Source: Linyphia triangularis (Eukaryota; Arthropoda; Arachnida; Araneae; Linyphiidae). From it: DNA of 64,000 nt. Below the pieces are notes generated by a model. The model was not told the DNA's origin. It ran no database searches and saw only the letters and a list, made by a program, of their open reading frames with translations. The stretch spans positions 9,016,846-9,080,845 of the forward strand of contig OZ021725.1 in NCBI GenBank assembly GCA_963978545.1, read 5' to 3'. The stretch's first letter is position 1; the number at the start of each line of letters is the position of its first letter. The position numbers were made by a program, and so were the translations under genes. Positions 1 to 9,965 of the stretch are shown piece by piece.

Positions 1-3000
1 GTATCTTTTCTTTTATTCTTACTATGATCATTCTTATATTGAAGGATGATTTTTCGAAAGTCAATATATTTGAAAAATAAATATATCTATAGTGTAACAT
101 ATAAAGTTGAAGTTACGTGGAATACTATTGGAATTAGCATTAAAAATTAAATCACTCAATTTATTCATGGGATATTGTCTATCACGTGAATATCTCCCCG
201 CAACATTGGTTGCTCTTATCGGTATATGATTACGCATGTTTCGTGATCTTAACGTATGTCAATGTGTTATTTTTTTTATATGTGATAAAAGGAAACTTTT
301 CCACATATATTGATAATTTTCATGTTTATTCAGTTTGTGATTGTTTTTTGTTTTTCATATTATTCAGTTTGATACCAACTGAGATGACATAATATAAATT
401 GTTAAATGTGCTATAGTTTTAATATAAGTGTTCCCACTTAAAAGCATGTTTGATTTTAAATTTTGTTTAAACTTTCTCCTAAAATATTTTATAGCGGACC
501 TCAGCGCATTTTTTTTATTTCTGATAAAGTACTTCGAAACATTCACATCTTTCAATGTTGTATCTTCTATATTTCCAGTAAAACTTCTCACATTATACAT
601 GAATTTCAAGAAATTTGCTATGTCTAAGTTTGGTATTTTTTTTAATGTATAGATATTTCATCATTGTCATTCTATGATAAGATATCAAGTTGGTTCTTAA
701 TAAACAAGAGTGTATTTTCTTGTCATAAGCAAGAAAAACGAAGTTAATATAAGTCAATGATAATTCTCATTTATGAATTTCTTGTCGTCTTCAACTTTTT
801 TCAACACATTTCACTCAACTTCTATTTTCACTTCATCTATCACTTTGTCATACTTCTTTACAGTTATAGTATGTATCAGTTCAAGTCACTGTTTAAATTT
901 ACGTCATTGATTTATTCAGTTCACTCAATCTCTTAGGTCATAATAATTTCATTAAATTTATAAGATTCAACAAAAAAAAAACCTACTCATTACACATGAA
1001 CTTAATATTATTGCACTGGGAAGAACTATAGAAATTTGGACAATAAAAATCTATTACAACAGCTAATAAATTCAATTTTCGACAAGCATGATAGGATATA
1101 AAAATTGTATTTTTTCGTTTTTCTGCTAAAGTTTAAGTTCTCTGTTAGACAATAAAACGTTTGCCTAGAATAAAATCATAAATTATTCATCATTTATGTA
1201 CCAACAGTAAAATTATCATTTACATTTTTGTAGATTTTTCTTTTTAACATGATAATGTCTTACATGCAAAGTTTATTTAATAGTAATTTCCGACTTGAAA
1301 ATGTAGATAGCATTTATTTTCGATGAGTTTGATTTCAACTGACAAATATATTTCAACATTCGAAGCATATGCGAGTTATGTGAATAAACCATATGCAACT
1401 TAGCTAAATTTAAGTAATTAAGTTGTGAAGTTTTATCTTTGCCATAGAAAATATATTTATTTTTACTGATTTTTGTCAAGTGCTAAGACGATCTTTTACA
1501 AAGTATGTCTTCTTGCAACATGAGAAAAGATGCGAAATGATAAGGACTTCTCTGGTATGCTTTCAATTCCTTGAGAAATACATTTAGCTTAACTACAAGA
1601 CTTGTTCCGATTCTGAAGTATGCTATTTCCTATCGTAATTTATAATTTTACATGATACTTGGTTTAAAAGTTGAAAAAGTTTGCACAAATTTCCTATGTA
1701 AGTTCTGCTTCACTGAAAAGTTATCGGTCACAAGCAATAAAAATTTCACTTTGTTTGACTAATGTTATGTATGTGTTAATTATCATGAGTAATATCAGTT
1801 TTATTTGTGTCTTTCGAAAGCGAGCATTCATAAATTTAAAAGGATATTTCAAACTATTTTCAAAATATAAGTATCTTTTACAAGTTTTTTCCGGAATGAA
1901 CTTTGCTCAGTTATATTAATATTGAATATTCATCTTACAAAATAAGCCTCTTGTAAAACACATTCCGTTTCAGTTTTTCTGAAATTTATGTATAAGTTAT
2001 TTAGAAATTATGGATAGAAGTTAAAAATCTCTATATTAATGATATATTGTCAGCACCTCTCAAATAATAATAATAAAAAAAAATCACGTATAATTTAGTT
2101 TGTCCAGATGATGTTCAATTTTACGTAGTAACAAACTCTACATTTTTCAAATTTATGCTAGTTTTTCACAAGAAAAAAAAAATATTCTTTAAGTTTGCCT
2201 AGCAAACTTTTTTCAGTATTTAAATTTTCTAGTATATTCCATCACATGAGTAGTTAACTATTTCCACTAAGGAAAAATATCTTATTATTTTAGTTTGTTT
2301 GAATGATGTTAGATTTTTATGTTTCTGATTGGTGATTTGCATTTACTCTTTTAAAAACTTTACACAATTCGTAACATATATGTTAGAAATAATAGTATAT
2401 CGCATCTGAGATTGAACAAATTTATAACTAATATCATGTAAAGAAGGTTAAATTTTAAAAACATGTCATTGAATATGAGTGTTATCATGAAAAAAGTTAA
2501 CTAAGTTACTTGTGATTTCCTTTCAGAGTATAAAAAGTTATGTAGTTTACATATAATTCGCAAGTTTCTTTTAAATTATCTTAAGATTTTTTAAAAGTCT
2601 TGCAGGCGATTTTCAAAACTTGAATGCATATCTACAGTGTATTTAATATCTACAATTTATTTAATATTTCCCCCCAATTCACCTTTCTTAGATTGATAAG
2701 TAAAATAAACCTTAGTCAGCATATATTGCACGAGTTAATACGACACCTTAACGTATATTATTACAAAGTAAATTGTCTAAGTCTTTCTTGAAGTAACATA
2801 AATTTCCAACTTGTATTGATTTTCCGATTGAAAAGTAGGAGAAATTTTTTCTTTGGAGTATCTATAACTAGTATTTATTTTAAATCTCTTACAATTTTTC
2901 TTCTATGTAACAATTTTGTTAAGTTTTACCCGTATTGTAGCATATAATCCCACTGAATTTGAATAATATTCAATGTTTTAGATAATAGAAAAGTTTTCAA

Positions 3001-3149
3001 GTAGAAATGATCTTAAATTCTCCAAGTGAATCATACTTTTTGGAAGAAAGTCAATGCGAATTCTACCTTCACTTACTAATATGTCTTTGAAATCCACTTC
3101 ATTCATTCCAAGTTTTCACAAACATTTCATTATGAAAAAGGCAAAGTAG
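1..3149. other. AT-rich non-coding part of the duplicated segment
   Basis: No convincing coding region. Open frames here are short, AT-driven and unlike any family I recognise. The first ~31 bases match the outer end of the right arm of the palindrome at 43991-45197. The same sequence recurs at 45167-48261. Confidence 0.7.
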
Positions 3150-3266
3150 GAAAACGATAATCTCAAAGACCTGCTGACACACCACAGCATCACCCGCTGC
3201 TTGCGCGTCGATGCTGCTGTTCTTGCTGCACAAGACTCCGACCTGTTTGAACAAGTTTTAGCGTGA
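3150..3266 (+). pseudogene. GC-rich coding-like island, possible transposon ORF tail
   Basis: This island is far richer in GC than the AT-rich DNA around it. It reads as 38 open codons ending in TGA at 3264-3266, preceded in frame by TAG at 3147-3149. The reading includes DLLTHHSITRCLRVDAAVLA followed by an acidic stretch, a composition like a real protein end. It could be the tail of a retroelement ORF, but I cannot name the family with confidence. An identical island is at 48262-48378 in the second copy. Confidence 0.35.
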
Positions 3267-3299
3267 CTCATCCTCCGGTCTAAAAACGCCACTCAAGTG

Positions 3300-5055
3300 T
3301 GTTAGTTTTTTTCTCTTATATGTTACATTTAAATACATGATACGAAATTTTTACGTTATGCTTATCTTAGAAATTTTTGAGTATGTTACTTTTTCTGTTA
3401 TTTAACATTAACCTAAGAGTTTAATTGTATATGAGAAGTAAATTGTCACGTTAAAGTTTAAAGATATGATATTTATATGTGAAGTAAATTTTCATGTAAA
3501 GGTTAAAATTCTTTATCTTTGAAATTTTTATTCTGATAAATTTCCCATTATTTTACATTAACCTAAGAAAATAATTGTGTATGAAAATTTCGCGTATTGT
3601 TTAAATTTTTTGTCGAAGAAAGTTTTTTTTTTTTTTTCTTCTCTAATTTAGCATTATTCTTACACATTTTAAAGATAAAAATGTTATGTGTGAAATAAAT
3701 TTTCGCGTATTGTTTCAATTCCTTAAATTATAAATTTATAGTATTTCTTTTTCTCTAATTTAGCGTTATTCTTACACATTTGAAAGACATAATTTTTATA
3801 TGTGAGGTAAATTTTCGCGTATTATGCTAAATTCTTTGCCTTATAAATTTTTAGAGCTTCTCTTTTATCTTATTTATTGTTGATATAAGAGTATGATTGT
3901 ACATGTAAAGTTAATTTTCACGTTCAATTTTAAATTCTTTGCCTTGTAAATTTTTAGTGTTTTTTTTTCTAAAAGTTAGAGTTGTCATTATATATTTTAA
4001 AGACATGAATGGCAATGTTTGAATTCTTTGTCGTAGAAATTATAGGTATGTTATACTTTCCTCCTACATGTCAAATTTAAAGTCGTGATTTTTATGTGTA
4101 AAGTAAATTTTTGCGTTAATGTTAAAGTTATTTGTCGTAGAAAGTTTAAATATGTTACTTTTTTCTTTTATTTAGCGATATTTTAAAGACATGATTTCTA
4201 TATATGTAGTAAATTTTCACGCAAATGTTAAAATTATTTATCGTAGAAACATTAAGTATGCTAATTCTTCTTACATGTCACATTTTAATGTCATGATTTT
4301 TATATGTGAAGTAAATTTTTACGTTAATGTTAAAGTTATTTGTCGTACAAAGTTTAAGTATGTTACTTTTTTCTTTTATTCAGCAATATTTTTACATATT
4401 TTAAAAGACATGATTTTTATGTATGTAGTAAATTTTCGCTTAAAGATTAAAGTTATTTGTCGTAGAAATTTTAAGTATGCTAATTTTTCTTACACGTCAC
4501 ATTTTAAAGTCGGGATTTTTATATGTGAAGTAAATTTTTACGTTAATATCAAAGTTATTTGTCGTACCAAGTTTAAGTATGTACATTTTTTTCCCTTTTA
4601 TTTAGCGATATTTCTACATATTTTAAAGTCGGGAATTTTAAGTGTAAAGTAAAATTTTACGTAAATGTTAAAGTTATTAGTCGTAGAAAGTTTAAGTATT
4701 ATACTTTTCTCTTGCATGTCATATTTTAAAGTCGTGATTTTTATATATGAAGGGAAATTTCGCGTAAAGGTTAAATATTTATCTTAGAAATTTTAAGTAA
4801 GTTATTTTTTCTCTTATTTAGCGATATTTTTACACATTTTAAAGTGATTTTTATGTGTAAAGTAAACTTTTTTCATTAATGTTAAAAGTTTTTTATCGTA
4901 AAGAGTTTAAGTATGTTACTTTTTTTAACTTATTTAATGATATTCGTACACATTTTAAAGACATGATGTTTATTCGTAAAGTAAATTTTCACGTTCACTT
5001 TTGAATTCTTAGTTGTGAGATGTTCAAGTATGTTACTTTTTCTCTCTTATTTAGG
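3300..5055 (+). repeat. Degenerate ~110 bp tandem (satellite-like) array
   Basis: A unit of about 105-120 bp recurs some 14-16 times. Each unit carries the elements TTTTAAAGtCgTGATTTTTA, a GTAAATTTTNNCGT core, TTATTTGTCGTAGAAAGTTT and a T-rich TTATTTAGCGATATTT. Units diverge more toward the left edge. The 153-codon open frame at 4191-4652 is only two units read in one frame, not a gene. The right duplicate lacks one 219 bp double unit. Confidence 0.85.
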
Positions 5056-5214
5056 CATTAGAGTATCCAAAATCAGTTATCAGATCTCTATCCAGCATTA
5101 GCAGCTAGTTCTGTGTTGCTATTCATCAACTTAAGTATCATTGTACAATAAAAACTATCTTGATTAATATAACTAACATAGACAGATTAATTTCTAACAA
5201 GTTTATTGGGGTAA

Positions 5215-5385
5215 AGCTCAACTATCGGGACTCAAGAGCTATTGGGAGTAGTTAGGGAGCATTTAGCAGGTATTGGGAGCATTTAACAGGTATTGAGAGC
5301 AGTTAGGAAGCATTTAACAGGTATTGGGAGCAGTTAGGGAGCATTTAACAGGTATTGGGAGCCGTTGGGAGTCATTGGTAATAAC
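5215..5385 (+). repeat. 31 bp minisatellite
   Basis: About five imperfect copies of a unit close to GTATTGGGAGCAGTTAGGGA plus GCATTTAACAG. The corresponding tract at 50105-50303 carries extra GGGAGCC-type units, so the array has changed length since the duplication. Confidence 0.85.
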
Positions 5386-6129
5386 ATCATAAAGAAAGAT
5401 ATGCTAGTTAAAAAAATTAAGATATTTCTGCACATTTGTATGAAGAGTAAACTGCAACACTAAAGTTAAATTTGTTTGTATCAAAATTACAATTTTCATG
5501 AAAACTGTTAAGGGTACCTTAAATTTTTCTTGAAATTCATTAAGTTTTTTCGGAAAAAGCTACATACAACTAGATATTAGTAAAAATATTTTTTTTTTTT
5601 ACATTAGTGTTTAAATAATTTGTTTCAAAACTAAAATTTTCATGAAAAAATGTTTAGACAGACTAAAATTTTCATGAAATTCAGTATTGGATGGTTGGTT
5701 AGTGATCTCATATTTCAAAGAAATATACGTTCTTTGGAATAAGTTTTTTTCTTTTTATAGGGAGGAGTGAGGCGGTACTAATTCTTCCTAAAAGAGGTAT
5801 CGGGCCGGAGGTGGGTCCTCACTTTTAAAATTTAGCTTAAAAATAATTAGCATTTTCTAAAGTATTTCAAATTAGCTTATTCAAAATTGGTTAGGGAAGG
5901 GGGGTGGGTAGATGAGTTCCCATGAAGGCAACGTCCGATAGTCGATATTTTAACAATTGTTTGGTAAAATATTGAAATGTCACGTGTAGCTCGGGGTTAG
6001 AGTTCTTTAGACCCTTAGCAAAAGGCCTTTACTTTTATTAAACTTAAAAGTCGTGTTAAGATTTTTTTTTATTTGCATATATCTCTGATCTTAGAAATTT
6101 AATGTAAATGACTCTTAAATTCCCCCCTA
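5386..6129. other. Non-coding spacer before the zinc-finger ORF
   Basis: AT-rich, no open frame of note. It contains a repeated AAATTTTCATGAAA motif (around 5470, 5630 and 5665) and a short GC-rich GGAGGTGGGTCC patch near 5806. The spacer is the same in the right copy apart from small indels. Confidence 0.6.
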
Positions 6130-6303
6130 GATGGCGCCACTACCTTAAATTTTGCAGAAAACTATCTTACTAAACTGTGTAGCCAATCACAAGCGCCCAT
6201 TTAGTCACGTGTTTAAATCCGACCAATCGCAAGCAAGCATTTTAACGCGAAATGGCCACAACTGGGGTCTCATTCCATCAAGGTTGCTCCACAGCTCCAC
6301 CTT
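6130..6303 (+). promoter_or_regulatory. Promoter-like block upstream of zinc-finger ORF
   Basis: The block holds GATGGCGCC at ~6131 (resembling a YY1-type site), two CCAAT boxes (6183-6187 and 6223-6227), and a CACGTG E-box at 6206-6211. No clear TATA box sits close to the ATG. The cluster is conserved at 51062-51234 in the second copy. Promoter function is inferred only from the motif cluster and its place before the ORF. Confidence 0.45.
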
Positions 6304-7428
6304 ATGGCCCAGGATCGGCATATTCTAAGGGTGACCTCAAGGGTGACTACTAAGGGTGACCTCAAAAAGCACATCCTTACTCACACTGGAGAAAAGCCAC
6401 ATTCCTGTGAGATGTGCACCAAGTCATTTTCAACAAAGGGACACCTCAAAGGGCACATCCTCACCCACTCTGGAGAAAAGCCACATTCTTGTGAGATGTG
6501 TGCCAAATCATTTTCACAAAAGAGTAACCTCAGAAGACACCTCCTTACACCCATTGGAGAAAAGTCACATTCTTGTGAGATGTGTGCCAAATCATTTTTG
6601 CGAAAGGGACACCTCAGAATGCACCTCCTCATTCATACTGAAGAAAAGCCACATTCTTGTGAGATTTGCACAAAGTCATTTTCAACAATGGGACAACTGA
6701 AAGAGCACATCCTCACCCACACTGGAGAAAAGCCACATTCTTGTGAGATGTGTGCCAAGTCATTTTCGCAAAAGGGACACCTCACAATTCATCTCCTCAC
6801 TCACACTGGAGAAAAGCCACATTCTTGTGAGATGTGTGCAAAATCATTTTCGCTAAAGAGCAACCTCAGAAAACACCTCCTCACTCACACTGGTGAAAAG
6901 CCACATTCCTGTGACATGTGTACCAAATCATTTTCACTAAAGAGTAGCCTCAGCAACCACATCCTCACTCACACTGGAGAAAAGCCACATTCCTGTGACA
7001 TGTGTACCAAATCATTTTCACTAAAGAGTAGCCTCAGGAACCACATCCTCACACATACTGGAGAAAAGTCACATTCTTGTGAGATGTGTGCCAAATCATT
7101 TTCACTAAAGAGTAGCCTCAGCAACCACATCCTCACTCACACTGGAGAAAAGCCACATTCCTGTGACATGTGTACCAAATCGTTTTCGCAAAAACGTAAC
7201 CTCAGAAAACACCTCCTCACACACACTGGGGAAAAGCCTCATTCTTGTGAGATGTGTGCCAAATCATTTTCTCAAAAGAGTGACTTCAGAAAGCACATCC
7301 TCACACACACTGGAGAAATTCCACATTCCTGTGACATGTGTGCCAAATCATTTTCAAGAAAGGGTGTCTTCAGAAAGCACATCCTCAACCATACAGACCA
7401 TCCATGTGTAGCCTGCGACGAACAGTAG
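6304..7428 (+). CDS. Poly-C2H2 zinc-finger protein, 12 fingers (left copy)
   Basis: A 374-residue ORF made almost entirely of tandem 28-residue C2H2 fingers, each CxMC-x12-H-x3-H joined by TGEKP-type linkers, so probably a sequence-specific nuclear DNA-binding protein. There are 12 fingers plus a part-finger at the N-terminus (KGDLKKHILTH). Finger 2 ends HLLTP, losing its last zinc-binding histidine. Fingers 7-9 are near-identical (SLKSSLSNH/SLKSSLRNH), a sign of recent tandem growth. The N-terminus is only 18-odd residues, with no ZAD, BTB or KRAB domain, so an upstream exon or loss of one is possible. The final residues DHPCVACDEQ and the stop come from an antisense Tc1 transposase remnant. 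An upstream ATG at 6252 is out of frame. Confidence 0.65.
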   Translation: MAQDRHILRVTSRVTTKGDLKKHILTHTGEKPHSCEMCTKSFSTKGHLKGHILTHSGEKPHSCEMCAKSFSQKSNLRRHLLTPIGEKSHSCEMCAKSFLRKGHLRMHLLIHTEEKPHSCEICTKSFSTMGQLKEHILTHTGEKPHSCEMCAKSFSQKGHLTIHLLTHTGEKPHSCEMCAKSFSLKSNLRKHLLTHTGEKPHSCDMCTKSFSLKSSLSNHILTHTGEKPHSCDMCTKSFSLKSSLRNHILTHTGEKSHSCEMCAKSFSLKSSLSNHILTHTGEKPHSCDMCTKSFSQKRNLRKHLLTHTGEKPHSCEMCAKSFSQKSDFRKHILTHTGEIPHSCDMCAKSFSRKGVFRKHILNHTDHPCVACDEQ

Positions 7429-7760
7429 AGGCAAATATGGTCTTGCCAATAGCCGCTGCAACCATAGATGTCATATGTTTGGAGGGTGATCTTCGATTCT
7501 GCTTGACTACAGCAGCATATCGATCTTCCGCTGGAGTGTTAACCCTTGGACGACCGGCTACAGGTCTGCAGACAACTGTTTGGAATTGTTTTCCATAATA
7601 GCGAAATGACGGAATGATGAACGCCTAAGAAAAGAGCAATATCTGTGATAGACTGTCCTGCTTCAAGGCATCTGACTGCCTACCGGTGCTCAGAATCTTC
7701 CATTCGTCTTCTGGAAACCCTAGTAACCCGTCTAGCTTGAAAGCTAACTGTACGAAAGTT
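7391..7760 (-). pseudogene. Tc1/mariner transposase N-terminal remnant (left copy)
   Basis: Read on the minus strand this gives the helix-turn-helix start of a Tc1-type transposase: AVRCLEAGQSITDIALFLGV, then after a frameshift VAGRPRVNTPAEDRY and VAAAIGKTIFASTVRRRLHM. The catalytic DDE half is missing and there is an in-frame stop after EDSEHR, so it is dead. It overlaps the 3' end of the zinc-finger ORF and provides that ORF's stop. The identical remnant in the second copy shows the Tc1 insertion predates the duplication. Confidence 0.85.
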
Positions 7761-8382
7761 CTAAACATTTTTAATCAGCATTTACATGCAACTCGTATAA
7801 CCCTTCACAATGCCGGGTTCTTATACGACTGTCTGTATTGTATATTTCTTTACGCGAAACTGTGGCTAGCTGTTACGTAACATATTTACATACTTCCTTC
7901 TACCTTTGCAGAAAACATCTGCTTCTTTAATTATATTGGCTTAAGGAAATTAATATTTTCCTCTCTGTGTTTAACTTTTGGAAGTGATTGTAGCTTTACA
8001 AGATAAGCATATTACAATGAAAAATTCTCGCATTTTTTAAAAACGAGTGAAATTAGTTTATATTTATGAAGAATGTCTTGCTGATTCCAAATAGTTAAAC
8101 AAAAGTTCTTTAAAAAAGTTTGTTATTTAAATATTAAGAAAAGAAAATGCCTCAAAACCAGTCCGATCAAAACAGTCAACAAAATCAGTGACGTTTCTAT
8201 GGTTATCGTGAGGTTTCTGCTAATTAGTTGGCGTTGGTAGATCATTGCTATATCCTGTAGAGGTGTGCGTGATTTGCGAGAAACAAACTGGTTTCTGCTG
8301 CTGCATTTCAAGCCAAGATGTTTGTGAACTCTTTACCGTCACATTCAATTCCAACCCAATAGATCGTTTACTCGCCAACGTA

Positions 8383-9756
8383 TAACAGGAGAATTTTGAT
8401 TGCATATTTTTTTCTTTTTTTAAAGCGCATTGAGCTGAAATTTTTGTGTTTATATCCTTTACAAAACATTTAGAATATAATAAAAAAATAAAATGAAAAT
8501 GAGAGATTTTTCCATTGAAATCCCAAACTAAGTGTAACTATACATTCATTATTCTTCAATAAAAGGCTTTAATAAATTAAATAATGAATAACAACTTACC
8601 AGCAAATGAATTTTTCAGCACTTGGAAAAAAAATAACTGCCTTCATTTTTCATTTCAATCTTATATGCATATAATCTTTACATGTATTCTGACACGGGAA
8701 AATAATGCGTGCTAATTGGTTGCCATTTTTTCTCTAGTTCTTTTTAAAGAATATTTTTTTATTTTGCAAATAAAATGTCATGGATATTAAGATGCAATAG
8801 ATTTCTATGAAATAATATTATGTATACATATTTAAATAAATAAATCATTGCTACTTGTATTATTGGCTACTTTAACAACTCATAATGGTACTGAATTATT
8901 CGTTACGGCATGAAATCTAAATAGTACTAAATTGCAGTATTTTATGCAATATTAGTTTTCAGGTAATTGAAAACTTTTATTTTTAGTGCAAAATTTAATT
9001 TCTCATTTATTACAAAGATATTATTTCAATCCCACTTTCAATATTGTATTTTGACTCAAGACACGTGCTGTTTCAAAGTACATTAAATTAAGATAGGTAG
9101 TTTGTGATATCAATAACAGATTAATTTACAGGGAAATATGACAATTAAGGAAATTTCATGAATTTAGGCATTGGGTATATTTTGATATGGAAAGTCATGA
9201 TTTTGAGCAAAAAAATAACCATAAGTCATGGAAAATAGCTAATTTCATGGATTTCCAAACATTTTAAGTATAACACGTTACTATGACGTTATCAGGGCCG
9301 GATTTTGACTTGATAAGGCCCTAAGCTATTTGAAATATTGGGCCCTTTATAAGTCCAGATATTACATGTCGATGCCAAATATGATTTTCGGATTCCCAGA
9401 GGATTAAACTGAAATACATTTAAAAAGTATATAGATAGTGAAATAATAAATCTTTAACTGAAAATCATTTTTATTCGTAACAAACTTAAAAATGCAAAGT
9501 CTGGTAAAAAGAAACAAAAGTTCTTTTAAAAGACACAATATACAGCGGCTTATTATCTAATCTCTTGAAAAAAATTTATATGGATCACGAATCTCTCCTT
9601 CTGTAGCTTCTAATTTGTTAAGAATGAAAACTTTTTTCTGCATCATTGTATACTGAGGTCCTGTGTGCCAGACTTCTTAGAAATATTACATCCAAGGACA
9701 AATTTACTTGAAATAGGCTAATAAAACCTTTTTAAGAATCACACAGTAAAAATCCA
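8383..9756. other. Non-coding AT-rich stretch; possible hAT end at ~9294
   Basis: No gene seen. The sequence TAACAGGAGAATTTTG at 8383 onward is the natural continuation of the duplicated segment at the Maverick empty site. At 9294 CAGGGCCGGATTTTG followed by two GGCCC-type boxes resembles a hAT terminal repeat, but I could not find its partner end. Confidence 0.5.
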
Positions 9757-9908
9757 ACACATGGAATATAAGTAAGAAGACAAGAAGTGTTTTTATTATA
9801 GTTACTGATCCAAGTCGAGTTGTTACATGATGATTATCCAAGTTAGTTTTCTAATAATAACTAATTATAGACATTAGACTTAATACATAATAATTACTTC
9901 AATACTCT
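9757..9908 (-). repeat. Probable 3' LTR of the copia element
   Basis: On the minus strand, the copia pol stop (9966) is followed by a purine-rich tract read as TTTTAGGGAGAG (rc of ~9906-9917), the usual primer site for plus-strand synthesis. After it comes TATTGAAG, which looks like a mutated TGTTGAAG LTR start. The far edge, near the TTCCATGTGTTG read at ~9757, is approximate. No matching 5' LTR lies beyond 13515, so the limits could not be checked by comparison. Confidence 0.45.
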
Positions 9909-9965
9909 CCCTAAAACTAAACTTGTATAAATGTTAAATACAACAAATTACTGCTACTTAAAGAA

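Larger units (their letters stand above)
1..8382. repeat. Left copy of ~8.3 kb direct segmental duplication
   Basis: Position 1 corresponds to 45167 and the match runs to the CGTA at 8379-8382, equivalent to 53376-53379. The copies agree almost base for base but differ by several indels: about 48 bp at ~1023-1072 absent from the right copy, a few bases near 345, one 219 bp satellite unit near 4250-4470 absent on the right, 18 bp at the finger ORF start, and 84 bp (one zinc finger) net gain on the right. The copy is cut by the window start, so its true left end is unseen. Its right end is not a true end: the right copy is interrupted there by the Maverick. Confidence 0.95.

Noticed and set aside
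4191..4652. 153-codon open frame in the left tandem array
   Set aside because: It is two satellite units read in one frame; the right copy shortens by exactly one double unit (219 bp).
6381..6632. Minus-strand and alternate-frame ORFs over the zinc-finger arrays
   Set aside because: Finger repeats leave other frames open; these are shadows repeated with the 84 bp period.
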